A DNA stretch of 64,000 nt, taken from the NCBI RefSeq assembly GCF_017652985.1, contig NZ_JAGGDJ010000013.1, positions 1 through 64,000 of the forward strand, in the 5' to 3' direction. This document shows, piece by piece, positions 1 through 6,838 of this stretch. The notes beneath the pieces are model-generated. The model was not told the origin of the DNA, did not search any database, and saw only the letters and a list, made by a program, of their open reading frames with translations. Numbering within the stretch: the stretch's first letter is position 1; each line of letters starts with the position of its first letter. The DNA is from Paenibacillus artemisiicola (GTDB lineage Bacteria > Bacillota > Bacilli > Paenibacillales > Paenibacillaceae). The position numbers and the translations under genes were made by a program.

Positions 1-1038
1 CGCCCCGCCGGCGGCGAGCTGGCCGCTGCCGCCCGACAGCTTCGCCGCGCCCGCGGACACTTCGCGGGCGGCGGCGACCAGCCCTTGCAGCGCGGCGTCC
101 TGCGCGGCGTCGGGCTTCGCGGCGGCGTACGCGTCCAGCGCCGCCGACAGCTTCGCGGCAGCGCCGGCGAGATCGGCGCTGCCCTGCTTCGCCGTCGCCA
201 GGCCGTCGGCCAGCGACGCCGCGGCCGTCGCCGCTTGCGACGCGCCGCCGCTCAGCTCGCCGCCGGCGGCTTCCAGCTTGCCGAGGCCGGCGGACAGCTT
301 CGCCGCGCCGTCGCGGACGGCGGCCGTGCCGGTCTTCAGCCGGCCCGCTCCGCTATCCAGCGCGCCGACGCCGCCAGCCAGCTCCTTCGAGCCGCTCGCC
401 AGCTTCGCCACGTTATCGCGCAGCCGAGCGGCGCCCTGCTCGGCGTCCTTCGCGCCGCCGGCCAGCTTGCCGGCGCCTTCGCTGGCCTGCGCGAAGCCGT
501 CAGACGCTTCGCCGAGGCTGCCGAAGACCGCTTTGGCGTACGCCTTCGTCACCTGCTGCGAAATGTCGGTCTGCAGCTTCTCGATGGCGGAGGAGCCGAT
601 CTTCGCGGCCAAGTAGTTCTCGCTGTCGTTGGTCAAGTAGCGCAGCGCAGCCGGATGCGGCTCCGGATCCAGCAGCGTCGTCGCCTGCTTGGAGAATGCC
701 GCGGGGATTTCGATGACATAATAATAATCGCCGTGCTTCAGGCCGTCTTCGGCCTGCTTCGCGTCGACGAACGCCCAACGGAACGTCTTGTTCGTCTTCA
801 GCTCGTCGACGAGATCCTGCCCGACGGCGAGCGGCTTGCCCCGGAAGTCCGCGCCGGCGTCGGCGTTGACGACGGCGACCGGCATCCGGTCCAGCTTGCC
901 GTACGGATCCCAAAACGCGCCGATCAGCATCCCGCTGTACATGATCGGAATGAACAAAATCCCGAGGATCGGAATAAGCAGCTTCGGGCTGCGGAAGATC
1001 CGGCCCATTTCCTTTCCGAATAACGATAAACCCAGCAT
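1..1038 (-). CDS. YhgE/Pip-family membrane protein, N-terminal part (runs off left edge)
   Basis: Partial: the 3' end lies beyond base 1, and the 346 codons seen are all in frame. The start is ATG at 1038 with GGAGG nine bases upstream. The N-terminus (MLGLSLFGKEMGRIFRSPKL, then a hydrophobic stretch LLIPILGILFIPIMYSGML) is the first membrane helix of YhgE/Pip proteins. It is followed by a large extracytoplasmic region that turns into Ala/Gly/Leu/Lys-rich heptads from about residue 170 (repeats such as GAGKLAGGAKDAEQGAARL), the long coiled coil of this family. Known family role: ABC-2-like membrane proteins, some linked to phage infection (Pip) or to export with ESX/T7-type systems. The substrate here is unknown. 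It is probably controlled by the TetR gene just upstream. Confidence 0.9.
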   Translation of the reverse strand, partial: MLGLSLFGKEMGRIFRSPKLLIPILGILFIPIMYSGMLIGAFWDPYGKLDRMPVAVVNADAGADFRGKPLAVGQDLVDELKTNKTFRWAFVDAKQAEDGLKHGDYYYVIEIPAAFSKQATTLLDPEPHPAALRYLTNDSENYLAAKIGSSAIEKLQTDISQQVTKAYAKAVFGSLGEASDGFAQASEGAGKLAGGAKDAEQGAARLRDNVAKLASGSKELAGGVGALDSGAGRLKTGTAAVRDGAAKLSAGLGKLEAAGGELSGGASQAATAAASLADGLATAKQGSADLAGAAAKLSAALDAYAAAKPDAAQDAALQGLVAAAREVSAGAAKLSGGSGQLAAGGA

Positions 1039-1076
1039 GATGTCGCGCCTCCACTCTTTCTCTTGAACTGAATGAT

Positions 1077-1099
1077 TGACCGTTTCGTACTTTTGGTCA
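1077..1099. promoter_or_regulatory. Probable TetR operator upstream of the YhgE gene
   Basis: The 23-bp inverted repeat TGACC-N13-GGTCA lies 39-61 bp before the YhgE start codon. The same architecture with the same 13-bp spacing occurs at 2057-2079, ahead of the tetR gene. Two matching sites flanking a TetR gene and its neighbour point to autoregulation plus control of the membrane protein. This is inferred from sequence only. Confidence 0.6.
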
Positions 1100-1104
1100 T
1101 TTTA

Positions 1105-1140
1105 TCTCAAAAAAAGAAGCAGCGGCTGCCGCTTTTTTTT
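1105..1140 (-). terminator. Possible terminator after tetR
   Basis: On the minus strand a short GC stem (AGCGG/CCGCT) is followed by CTTCTTTTTTTG. It sits 70 bp beyond the tetR stop codon. The stem is only about 5 bp, so this is a weak intrinsic terminator. Confidence 0.4.
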
Positions 1141-1211
1141 GATCTCGCCCGCATCGAGGCCCAGCCTGGCAGCTTCCCGGACCTGCCTGCGTCCTTCGCC
1201 CGAGCCGGGCT

Positions 1212-1802
1212 TTAGCGCCGGGCCATCCCGTCCCGCATCAGGTCGCCGAAATAATCGGCGATCTGGTCCCGCGTCAGCGGCTCATGCTGCCGGCCCCAAT
1301 CGGTGCTCAGCGCCACGTACAGCCGCAGCATCACGAACGCGGTCAGCCGCGGATCGGCGCCGCGCAGCTCGCCCTTGCCGATCGCGTGCTCCACTTCCCC
1401 TTGAATGCAGGCGACGATGGCCTGCTCCAGCTCGGCGATGCCTTCCTTCGCCATCGGCGTGCCGATGTCCCTCACTTCCTGCGACAGCTTCACGATCAGC
1501 TCGTGCTTCTCGCGGAACAGGAGCAGCTCGTGCAGCACCGACGACAGGTTGTCGAAGAAATTCCGGTCGCGGTCGATCGTCCGGTCCGCCAGCGCCCGCA
1601 GCTCCTTGGCAAGCTGCGCGATGATCTCGCCGAACAGCTCTTCCTTCGTGGCGAAGAACGTATAGATGGTTCCTTTGCCGACCGCGGCGATCTTGGACAC
1701 CTGTTCCATCGTCGTCGCCTTGTAGCCGAACATGGCGAACGACTTCGCCGCCGCATCCACGATCTGCGCCCGCCGATCCACCGGCTTCCTGGTTACCGCC
1801 AT
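1212..1802 (-). CDS. TetR/AcrR family transcriptional regulator
   Basis: A 196-residue protein, typical for the family. The N-terminal helix-turn-helix reads AAAKSFAMFGYKATTMEQVS then GKGTIYTFFATKEELF (about residues 17-60), the classic TetR_N signature. The C-terminal ligand-binding half is helical and not diagnostic. The start is well fixed by AGGAGGT eight bases before ATG at 1802. It lies between the kapB-like gene and the YhgE/Pip gene on the same strand. A TGACC-N13-GGTCA inverted repeat occurs in front of both tetR and the YhgE gene, so it most likely represses itself and the YhgE protein. Its leader contains an unusual array of 14-nt repeats (separate entry). The inducer is unknown. 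Confidence 0.93.
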   Translation of the reverse strand: MAVTRKPVDRRAQIVDAAAKSFAMFGYKATTMEQVSKIAAVGKGTIYTFFATKEELFGEIIAQLAKELRALADRTIDRDRNFFDNLSSVLHELLLFREKHELIVKLSQEVRDIGTPMAKEGIAELEQAIVACIQGEVEHAIGKGELRGADPRLTAFVMLRLYVALSTDWGRQHEPLTRDQIADYFGDLMRDGMARR

Positions 1803-1835
1803 GAGCCGCGACCTCCTAACGATTCTATTTCTTCT

Positions 1836-1986
1836 TTATTGCTCCATTTTTATTGCTTCACCTTTATTGCTCCATCTTTACTGCTCCATCTTTACTGCTC
1901 CATCTTTACTGCTCCATATTTACTGCTCCACCTTACTGCTCCATCTTCACTGCTCCATCTTCACTGCTCCATCTTCACTGCTCCAT
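1836..1986 (-). repeat. Eleven tandem 14-nt units in the tetR leader, each a mini-ORF with its own SD
   Basis: Read on the minus strand, the unit is ATGGAGCAGTGAAG. Start codons fall at 1986, 1972, 1958, 1944, 1931, 1917, 1903, 1889, 1875, 1861 and 1847, spaced 14 nt (once 13). Every unit reads start-codon, GAG (once AAG), CAG or CAA, then TGA or TAA. Two units replace ATG with GTG. The GGAG in each unit lies 7-8 nt before the start codon of the next, which is ribosome-binding-site spacing. The array ends 34 nt before the tetR start and lies within the predicted tetR transcript. Confidence 0.85.
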
Positions 1987-2042
1987 CTTTATTGCTCTTC
2001 TTTGCCGCTTCCACTTTATTGTTTCTCCAGCTTCGTATCGCC

Positions 2043-2071
2043 ATCATACCACCGACTGACCGGAATTACAA
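2043..2071 (-). promoter_or_regulatory. Predicted SigA promoter of tetR
   Basis: On the minus strand TTGTAA (2071-2066), a 17-bp spacer and TATGAT (2048-2043). It overlaps the inverted repeat at 2057-2079, as expected for a repressor site. Transcription from here would give a leader of about 230 nt carrying the 14-nt repeat array. Confidence 0.55.
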
Positions 2072-2079
2072 TATGGTCA
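2057..2079. promoter_or_regulatory. Probable TetR operator upstream of tetR
   Basis: TGACC-N13-GGTCA, the same form and spacing as the site at 1077-1099. A further GGTCA half-site follows at 2083-2087. The repeat covers the -35 region of the predicted tetR promoter. Confidence 0.6.
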
Positions 2080-2175
2080 ATTGGTCATTTCGGTGCGCGC
2101 GAGGAGCGGCTCCGTTGCCGCTCCCTCTTCCGCTACGCGCGGTACGCCGCCGCGGCGCGCTTCCTTCGCGATCGC

Positions 2176-2562
2176 TTAATACTCCTTCTCCAGCTGCCGC
2201 AAGTTGTCCATTCCACGCTCCGTCCAGCGGCGAAGCCGGTCGAGCCCCTCGAGCTCGGCCCGCAGCGCGTCCATGAGCGAGGCTTTGTAATCCGGCACCT
2301 CGCCGCGGAACGGCCCGATGTCCCCCAGCGGCACGTACGTCTTCTCGGTGTAGCTCATCGCCCGGCGTTCGTGGAACATCGGCACGTCGGGGTCGTACGG
2401 ATGATGCAGGTCGCCCTGCTCGGGATGCTTCAAGACCGCAAGCGTCTTGACCAGCACCCTGGATCCGTTCGTTTCCATCACTTCGCCCGCATAACGCCCG
2501 GTTTTATTCGCGAACGCTACAATCGAGCCGATCTCCGGCATTCGTTTCTCTTGCTCGGCCAT
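2176..2562 (-). CDS. kapB: KapB-like kinase-associated protein
   Basis: A 128-residue protein matching the KapB family (kinase-associated lipoprotein B of Bacillus, an accessory factor of the sporulation kinase KinB). Recognisable blocks are GSIVAFANKTGRYAGEV, VLVKTLAVLKHPEQGDLHHP, DVPMFHERRAMSYTEKTYVP and VPDYKASLMDALRAEL. The start chosen is ATG at 2562, with GGGAGAG seven bases upstream. An in-frame ATG at 2604 would add 14 basic residues but has no comparable ribosome binding site. No lipobox is visible with the chosen start, so membrane attachment is not supported here. It is a lone gene on the minus strand, divergent from the glycosyltransferase. Confidence 0.88.
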   Translation of the reverse strand: MAEQEKRMPEIGSIVAFANKTGRYAGEVMETNGSRVLVKTLAVLKHPEQGDLHHPYDPDVPMFHERRAMSYTEKTYVPLGDIGPFRGEVPDYKASLMDALRAELEGLDRLRRWTERGMDNLRQLEKEY

Positions 2563-2657
2563 GTCCGATCTCTCCCGTCTTCTTGAAAGCTGCTGCTTTT
2601 TCATCCGCTTTTAGGATAATTTAACGCCGCAATCATACGCAAGTCTCAATTCCGTCC

Positions 2658-2686
2658 TTGTGCTGGCCGTCCGCCCGTCGTAATAT
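2658..2686 (+). promoter_or_regulatory. Predicted SigA promoter of the glycosyltransferase gene
   Basis: TTGTGC, 17-bp spacer, TAATAT. The -10 element ends 50 bp before the start codon at 2737. Confidence 0.45.
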
Positions 2687-2736
2687 GGTAAAGAGAGAAA
2701 TTAGTTTTCTTTCATCAGGTACGAGAAGCAGGTGAG

Positions 2737-3855
2737 ATGATGCATAAAAAACGAGTGTTGCTGCTCTCCGAGGGTTTCGGCTCCGGGCATACCCAGGCCG
2801 CTTACGCGCTGGCCGTCGGGCTGCGCTCGCTCGATTCCTCCATACAGACGCGCGTGATCGAGCTGGGCAATTTCTTGAACCCGGTGCTCGGTCCGCTGAT
2901 CGTGTCCGCCTATCGCAAAACCGTCACGAAGCAGCCGAAGCTGCTCGGGATGGTGTATCGCCGCCAATATAAGAAGTCGCTCAACCGCTTCACCCAGCTG
3001 GCGCTGCACCGGTTGTTCTATACCCATACGTCGCAGGTGATCGCGCAGCTGAAGCCCGATCTGATCGTCTGCACGCATCCCGTTCCGAACGCCGTCGTCT
3101 CCCGCCTGAAGAGGCTCGGCCTGCGGACGCCGCTCTACACGCTGATCACGGACTACGACGCGCACGGCACGTGGACGAGCTCCGAGGTGAACAAGTATCT
3201 CGTGTCGACGAACGAGGTCAAAAAGAAGCTGACGGACCGCGGCATCTCCGCGAGCCGGATTCAGGTCACCGGCATTCCCGTCCATCCGAACTTCTGGCAG
3301 ACGCACGACAAATCGGAGCTGCAGGCGCAGTTCGACTTGAAGCCGCTGCCGACGGTTCTTATTATGGGCGGCGGCTGGGGCATTATGTACAGCGACGACC
3401 TGCTCAGCTACATGACGCGCTGGCGGGACCGCGTGCAGCTCATCTACTGCGTCGGCAACAACGACAAGGCGCGCGAGCGCATGCTGTCCGATCCGCTCTT
3501 CCAGCACCCGAACATCAAGGTGCTCGGATTCACGAAGGAAATCAACAAGCTGATGGACGTGTCCGACCTGCTCATCACGAAGCCCGGCGGCATGACCTGC
3601 ACGGAAGGGCTCAGCAAGGGCATTCCGATGCTCTTCTACGAGCCGATTCCCGGCCAGGAGGAAGTCAACTGCGAATACTTCGTGGCAAGCGGATTCGGCG
3701 AAATGCTGGAATCGACCGAGACGATCGACAAGTGGTTCGAGCTCATTCAAGAGCCTTACTCGTCCGTCAAGCACCGCACCGATTTAATGAACAAGCGCAA
3801 TCAGCACTACAACCCGATGGAATGCTCCCGCGTCGTCCTGCAGCTCATGCAGTGA
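2737..3855 (+). CDS. MGDG synthase/UgtP-type glycosyltransferase (GT28)
   Basis: A 372-residue soluble GT-B enzyme, close to the length of B. subtilis UgtP (about 382). The N-terminal acceptor domain opens with KRVLLLSEGFGSGHTQAAYAL, the MGDG-synthase glycine loop, and holds ICTHPVPNAVVSRL. The C-terminal donor domain has VLIMGGGWG and LLITKPGGMTCTEGLSKGIP, the UDP-sugar site of the GT28 family. Expected reaction: transfer of a hexose from a UDP-sugar to diacylglycerol or a related membrane lipid on the cytoplasmic face. The exact acceptor cannot be read from sequence. AGGTGAG precedes two adjacent ATGs (2737 and 2740), so the start is uncertain by one codon. It stands alone in its direction. 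Confidence 0.9.
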   Translation: MMHKKRVLLLSEGFGSGHTQAAYALAVGLRSLDSSIQTRVIELGNFLNPVLGPLIVSAYRKTVTKQPKLLGMVYRRQYKKSLNRFTQLALHRLFYTHTSQVIAQLKPDLIVCTHPVPNAVVSRLKRLGLRTPLYTLITDYDAHGTWTSSEVNKYLVSTNEVKKKLTDRGISASRIQVTGIPVHPNFWQTHDKSELQAQFDLKPLPTVLIMGGGWGIMYSDDLLSYMTRWRDRVQLIYCVGNNDKARERMLSDPLFQHPNIKVLGFTKEINKLMDVSDLLITKPGGMTCTEGLSKGIPMLFYEPIPGQEEVNCEYFVASGFGEMLESTETIDKWFELIQEPYSSVKHRTDLMNKRNQHYNPMECSRVVLQLMQ

Positions 3856-3962
3856 CGGCTTTTTTTTGCCCTTCCGTCCCGAGCGGATGCCGGGATGATT
3901 GCCGCGGTTCTCCGAAGGGACCGGTACTCGTACTCCGCCCCGCCGTCCTCCAACAACGCAAA

Positions 3963-3993
3963 AGCCGGACAAGCCCCACGGGCTCGTCCGGCT
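3963..3993 (-). terminator. Terminator after the NlpC/P60 gene
   Basis: Long stem AGCCGGAC/GTCCGGCT with a second inner stem AGCCC/GGGCT, followed on the minus strand by TTTTGCG. It lies 32 bp past the stop codon of the gene ending at 4025. Confidence 0.6.
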
Positions 3994-4024
3994 TATTAGG
4001 ATGAATCATGAACGGCCGGGCCGC

Positions 4025-5266
4025 CTACACGACGCTGCCGCCGAACAGGAAGCGGTACTCCCAGTGCGTGCCCGAAATGACGCTCGTGCGGACGCCGCCG
4101 GATTCGATGGAATACGTGTGCAGGATCTGTCCGTTGCCGAGATAAATGCCGCAGTGGGTAATCGTCTCGTCCGACTTGTCGACGCCGGCATACGCGGACG
4201 CCTTCGTGCCCTTGTATGCCATGAAGAACATGATGTCGCCGCGCTTCAGCTGGTGCCAGTCCGTGACGACATGGCCGAGGCCGCGGACATAGTCGCCCTG
4301 TTTGCGCGAATCGACGGGGAGAAGGAGGTTCGCGCCTTCGCGGAACGCTTGGCGCACGAAGTCCGAGCAGTCGAACGTCTTCGTTGTGTCGCGGTCGGAG
4401 CCGAATTCGTACGGCGTCCCCAAATATTTCATGCCGGCGGCGATGACGCGCTCGACGAGCGCGTCGTGATTGCCCGAGCCGCCGCCGTTATTCGGATTGC
4501 CGTCCGACGGATTGTTGCCCGGCAGCGAGCCGGTCACCGCAATGTATTTGTCGTCCGAGCTGACGTAGCCCTTCGTCCCGTCCGCAGCCGTCACCGCGTA
4601 CCAGTAGCCGTTCGGCTGCCCCGTGATCGTCACCTTCTCGCCCTTGGCCAGGTAGCGGATGCGCGATGCGTCCGTCGACGGCCCCGTGCGTAACGACACC
4701 GACGCGATGATCGTCGCGTTGGCGCTCGACGGACTCTCGACCGGCGCCGAGCCGCCTCCGCTCACTTGTATGTATTGGTCGTCCGAGCTGACGTACCCTT
4801 GCTTGCCGTCCGCCGCCGTCACCGCGTACCAGTAGCTGTTCGGCTGCCCCGTGATCGTCACCTTCTCGCCTTTGGCCAGGTAGCGGATGCGCGACGCGTC
4901 CGTCGACGGGCCCGTGCGGAACGACACCGACGCGACGATCGTCCCCGTCTTCGCCGCGGTGCCGGAATCGCCGCCCTTCGCCACGATCTCGACGTATTTG
5001 TCGTTCGAGGAGATGTACCCGATGGCGCCGTTCACGTCCTGCGCCTTGTACCAGTACGCGTTCACTTCCTCGAGGATGACGACCTGCTCGCCTTGCTTCA
5101 AATACCGGGTGACGTCGGACGACGTGGATGGCTGGGTGCGGAAGCTGACGCTGGATTGGATTTCCCCGACGGTCGGCGATGCGGCGGAAGCCGCGGACGC
5201 CGCCGCCGGCAGCATTAAAGCGGCCCCCAGGACCAAGGTCAATAATGCCGCGGTACTCTTTTTCAT
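4025..5266 (-). CDS. Secreted cell-wall hydrolase: three SH3b domains plus NlpC/P60
   Basis: A 413-residue protein with a signal peptide (MKKSTAALLTLVLGAALMLP, cleavage near residue 26-30). Three bacterial SH3 domains follow (about 34-95, 105-170, 188-252), each with the pattern VSxRTxPSTxxSRIRYL and YWYAV. Domains two and three are nearly identical, which implies a recent duplication. A Gly/Asn-rich linker leads to the NlpC/P60 domain (about 270-413) with catalytic Cys300 in DCSDFVRQAF and His371 in THCGIYLG. Known role: cleavage of D-glutamyl-(meso-diaminopimelyl) or related peptide bonds in peptidoglycan, with SH3b domains binding the wall. The ribosome binding site GAGGGAG precedes ATG. 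Monocistronic, with its own terminator. Confidence 0.95.
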   Translation of the reverse strand: MKKSTAALLTLVLGAALMLPAAASAASAASPTVGEIQSSVSFRTQPSTSSDVTRYLKQGEQVVILEEVNAYWYKAQDVNGAIGYISSNDKYVEIVAKGGDSGTAAKTGTIVASVSFRTGPSTDASRIRYLAKGEKVTITGQPNSYWYAVTAADGKQGYVSSDDQYIQVSGGGSAPVESPSSANATIIASVSLRTGPSTDASRIRYLAKGEKVTITGQPNGYWYAVTAADGTKGYVSSDDKYIAVTGSLPGNNPSDGNPNNGGGSGNHDALVERVIAAGMKYLGTPYEFGSDRDTTKTFDCSDFVRQAFREGANLLLPVDSRKQGDYVRGLGHVVTDWHQLKRGDIMFFMAYKGTKASAYAGVDKSDETITHCGIYLGNGQILHTYSIESGGVRTSVISGTHWEYRFLFGGSVV

Positions 5267-5424
5267 GAATGCTCTCCCTCTCTGATTCAGTCAAATGGAT
5301 GGCCGGCCTGTCGCCTGCAGTTTCCATTGTACGGAACCCTCCTTAAGCACCATATCGTCCGCCCGTCTCATTTGTCGAAAACGGCCGTAGGCTGGAGGAA
5401 CCATGATCTGGCAAAGCACCCATC

Positions 5425-5450
5425 AAAAAAGACGTCCCTTCGCGGGACGC
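5425..5450 (-). terminator. Terminator after the KTSC gene
   Basis: On the minus strand GCGTCCC-GCGAA-GGGACGT followed by CTTTTTTG, 139 bp past the stop at 5589. The rest of the 5267-5588 gap shows no credible gene. Confidence 0.7.
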
Positions 5451-5588
5451 CTTCCTGCCGAACTGCCGTATTCCCTTGCTTCGAACCGCTCCACGGAATC
5501 TTAACATCCGGTCCCATTCCGCATCTAAAGCCCTACGCCCTTCCGTCCGAGACGGATTCATGTAAATAATGCCAATTACGCGCCGCGC

Positions 5589-5819
5589 TTAGCTTTGTTC
5601 CGGAAACATGGCGTGCATCTGCTCTTCCGCCTGCCCTTTCTTCATCAGGTTCATCAGCGTGTCGTATCGGTTCGGGGAATCGATTACGGTCTGGTAATCC
5701 TGCTTGCCGATCGAAGAGAAAATAGCCACGTCGCCCGTGTGGTAGTACAAGTACAAGGACGACTCCGCCTCATTGTACGAGCAGAACGCAATTTGCTTGG
5801 ATTCTACGGGTACCAGCAA
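5589..5819 (-). CDS. Small KTSC-like domain protein (TTG start)
   Basis: A 76-residue protein. The order VPVESKQIAFCSYN, SLYLYYHTGDVAIFSSI and YDTLMNLM follows the KTSC domain pattern (an N-terminal SxxI-YD strand, two strands around a G-x-Y turn, then a helix). KTSC domains are short and of uncertain function, often in proteins interacting with nucleic acids or ribosomes. The start chosen is TTG at 5819, because GGGAGG lies eight bases before it. An upstream ATG at 5858 would add 13 residues but has only a poor binding site. Lone gene with its own terminator. Confidence 0.72.
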   Translation of the reverse strand: MLVPVESKQIAFCSYNEAESSLYLYYHTGDVAIFSSIGKQDYQTVIDSPNRYDTLMNLMKKGQAEEQMHAMFPEQS

Positions 5820-6129
5820 TGTAACCGCCTCCCAAAATTCGAATTTTAGCGATCCCATTCCTATATATATCCCGGTTTTACCCGTTCAAGCACCATCGCG
5901 AATCAGCTTTTGCCTATATTTCGTTCGTGCAGCGCGCGCTTCCGTCCGCGCGGCGACGATCGACACCGAATCGACACCGAACCGCCATGCCTTGGAGGCA
6001 TCATGGACATGCCGCCGCTTCCCCGCCTGAACCGAACGCAAAAAAAAGCAACCCCGGCCCGCGCGATCGCTTGCCAAGCTTGCTTTCGGATGCCGCTTGC
6101 CTGCCGTTCCCGTCCAACCGCCGTTTCGG
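5820..6129. other. 310-bp intergenic gap, nothing recognised
   Basis: Between the KTSC gene and the zinc-ribbon gene. It contains an 8-A run at 6050 but no stable hairpin next to it, no repeats and no supported open frame. Confidence 0.5.
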
Positions 6130-6621
6130 TTAAAACGTATGCTCCGGCGTCCCGTTGTTCAGTCCCGTCCCGCAGGTGACGCAGAATTTGGCGTTCAGCT
6201 CGTTCTCCGCGTGGCACTGGTTGCAGATGACGACGATCTCGCCGACGGTCGTCTCGGCCTTCGGCTCCTCGGTCGCGAGCTGCGTGCCGCAGTCCGGGCA
6301 GAACTTCGTGTCCAGCGTGACCACCTTGCCGCACGCGCACGTCTTCTCGTTGCGCGTCCACTTGATCCGCTCTTCGATCACCTTGATCTCCGTGTGCAGC
6401 TCATCCGCCTGACGGCATAATTCCGTCACTTCCGTCTCGGTCGCGGCGATGTCGCCGGCCTGATGGCCGCGGTAGACGGTTTCCCCGATCTGCAGGCACA
6501 GCTTCTCGATGTCTTTCTCCTTGCCGGAGATTTGCGCCTTCAGCTTCGTGATTTCGACGGTTTGCTGCGCCCGCTTGGCCGCGTCCGATGCTCCTTGCTT
6601 GACTTTATCGAAAAAGGACAT
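6130..6621 (-). CDS. Coiled-coil protein with two C-terminal zinc ribbons
   Basis: A 163-residue protein. Residues 1-90 form an amphipathic coiled coil (MSFFDKVKQGASDAAKRAQQ, then KLKAQISGKEKDIEKLCLQIG). Two zinc ribbons follow: CACGKVVTLDTKFCPDCGTQ and CNQCHAENELNAKFCVTCGT, each with CxC or CxxC pairs. The layout resembles small Firmicute zinc-ribbon proteins of unknown function. No signal peptide or membrane helix is seen, so it should be cytosolic. Lone gene on the minus strand. Confidence 0.85.
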   Translation of the reverse strand: MSFFDKVKQGASDAAKRAQQTVEITKLKAQISGKEKDIEKLCLQIGETVYRGHQAGDIAATETEVTELCRQADELHTEIKVIEERIKWTRNEKTCACGKVVTLDTKFCPDCGTQLATEEPKAETTVGEIVVICNQCHAENELNAKFCVTCGTGLNNGTPEHTF

Positions 6622-6783
6622 ATTCCATCGACTCCTTTAATAATTCGTCTAGCTTTGTCGCTTTCGCTTATTTTACCATAACCGGCCTAGCGAATCACGC
6701 CCCGTTCGGCCGACGCGGCGCAGGTCGTTCGAGACTTCCGCCTTACTCCTATCGTATGTGTCCGCCAGAGGCGCGAGAACATC

Positions 6784-6813
6784 AAAAAGACCGTACTCGC
6801 GGGGAGTACGGTC
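6784..6813 (-). terminator. Terminator after the ABC-F gene
   Basis: Perfect 10-bp stem GACCGTACTC/GAGTACGGTC with TTTTTG on the minus-strand side, 26 bp past the stop at 6839. Confidence 0.85.
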
Positions 6814-6838
6814 CGTCTGCAAGCCGGCTGCACGCGGC

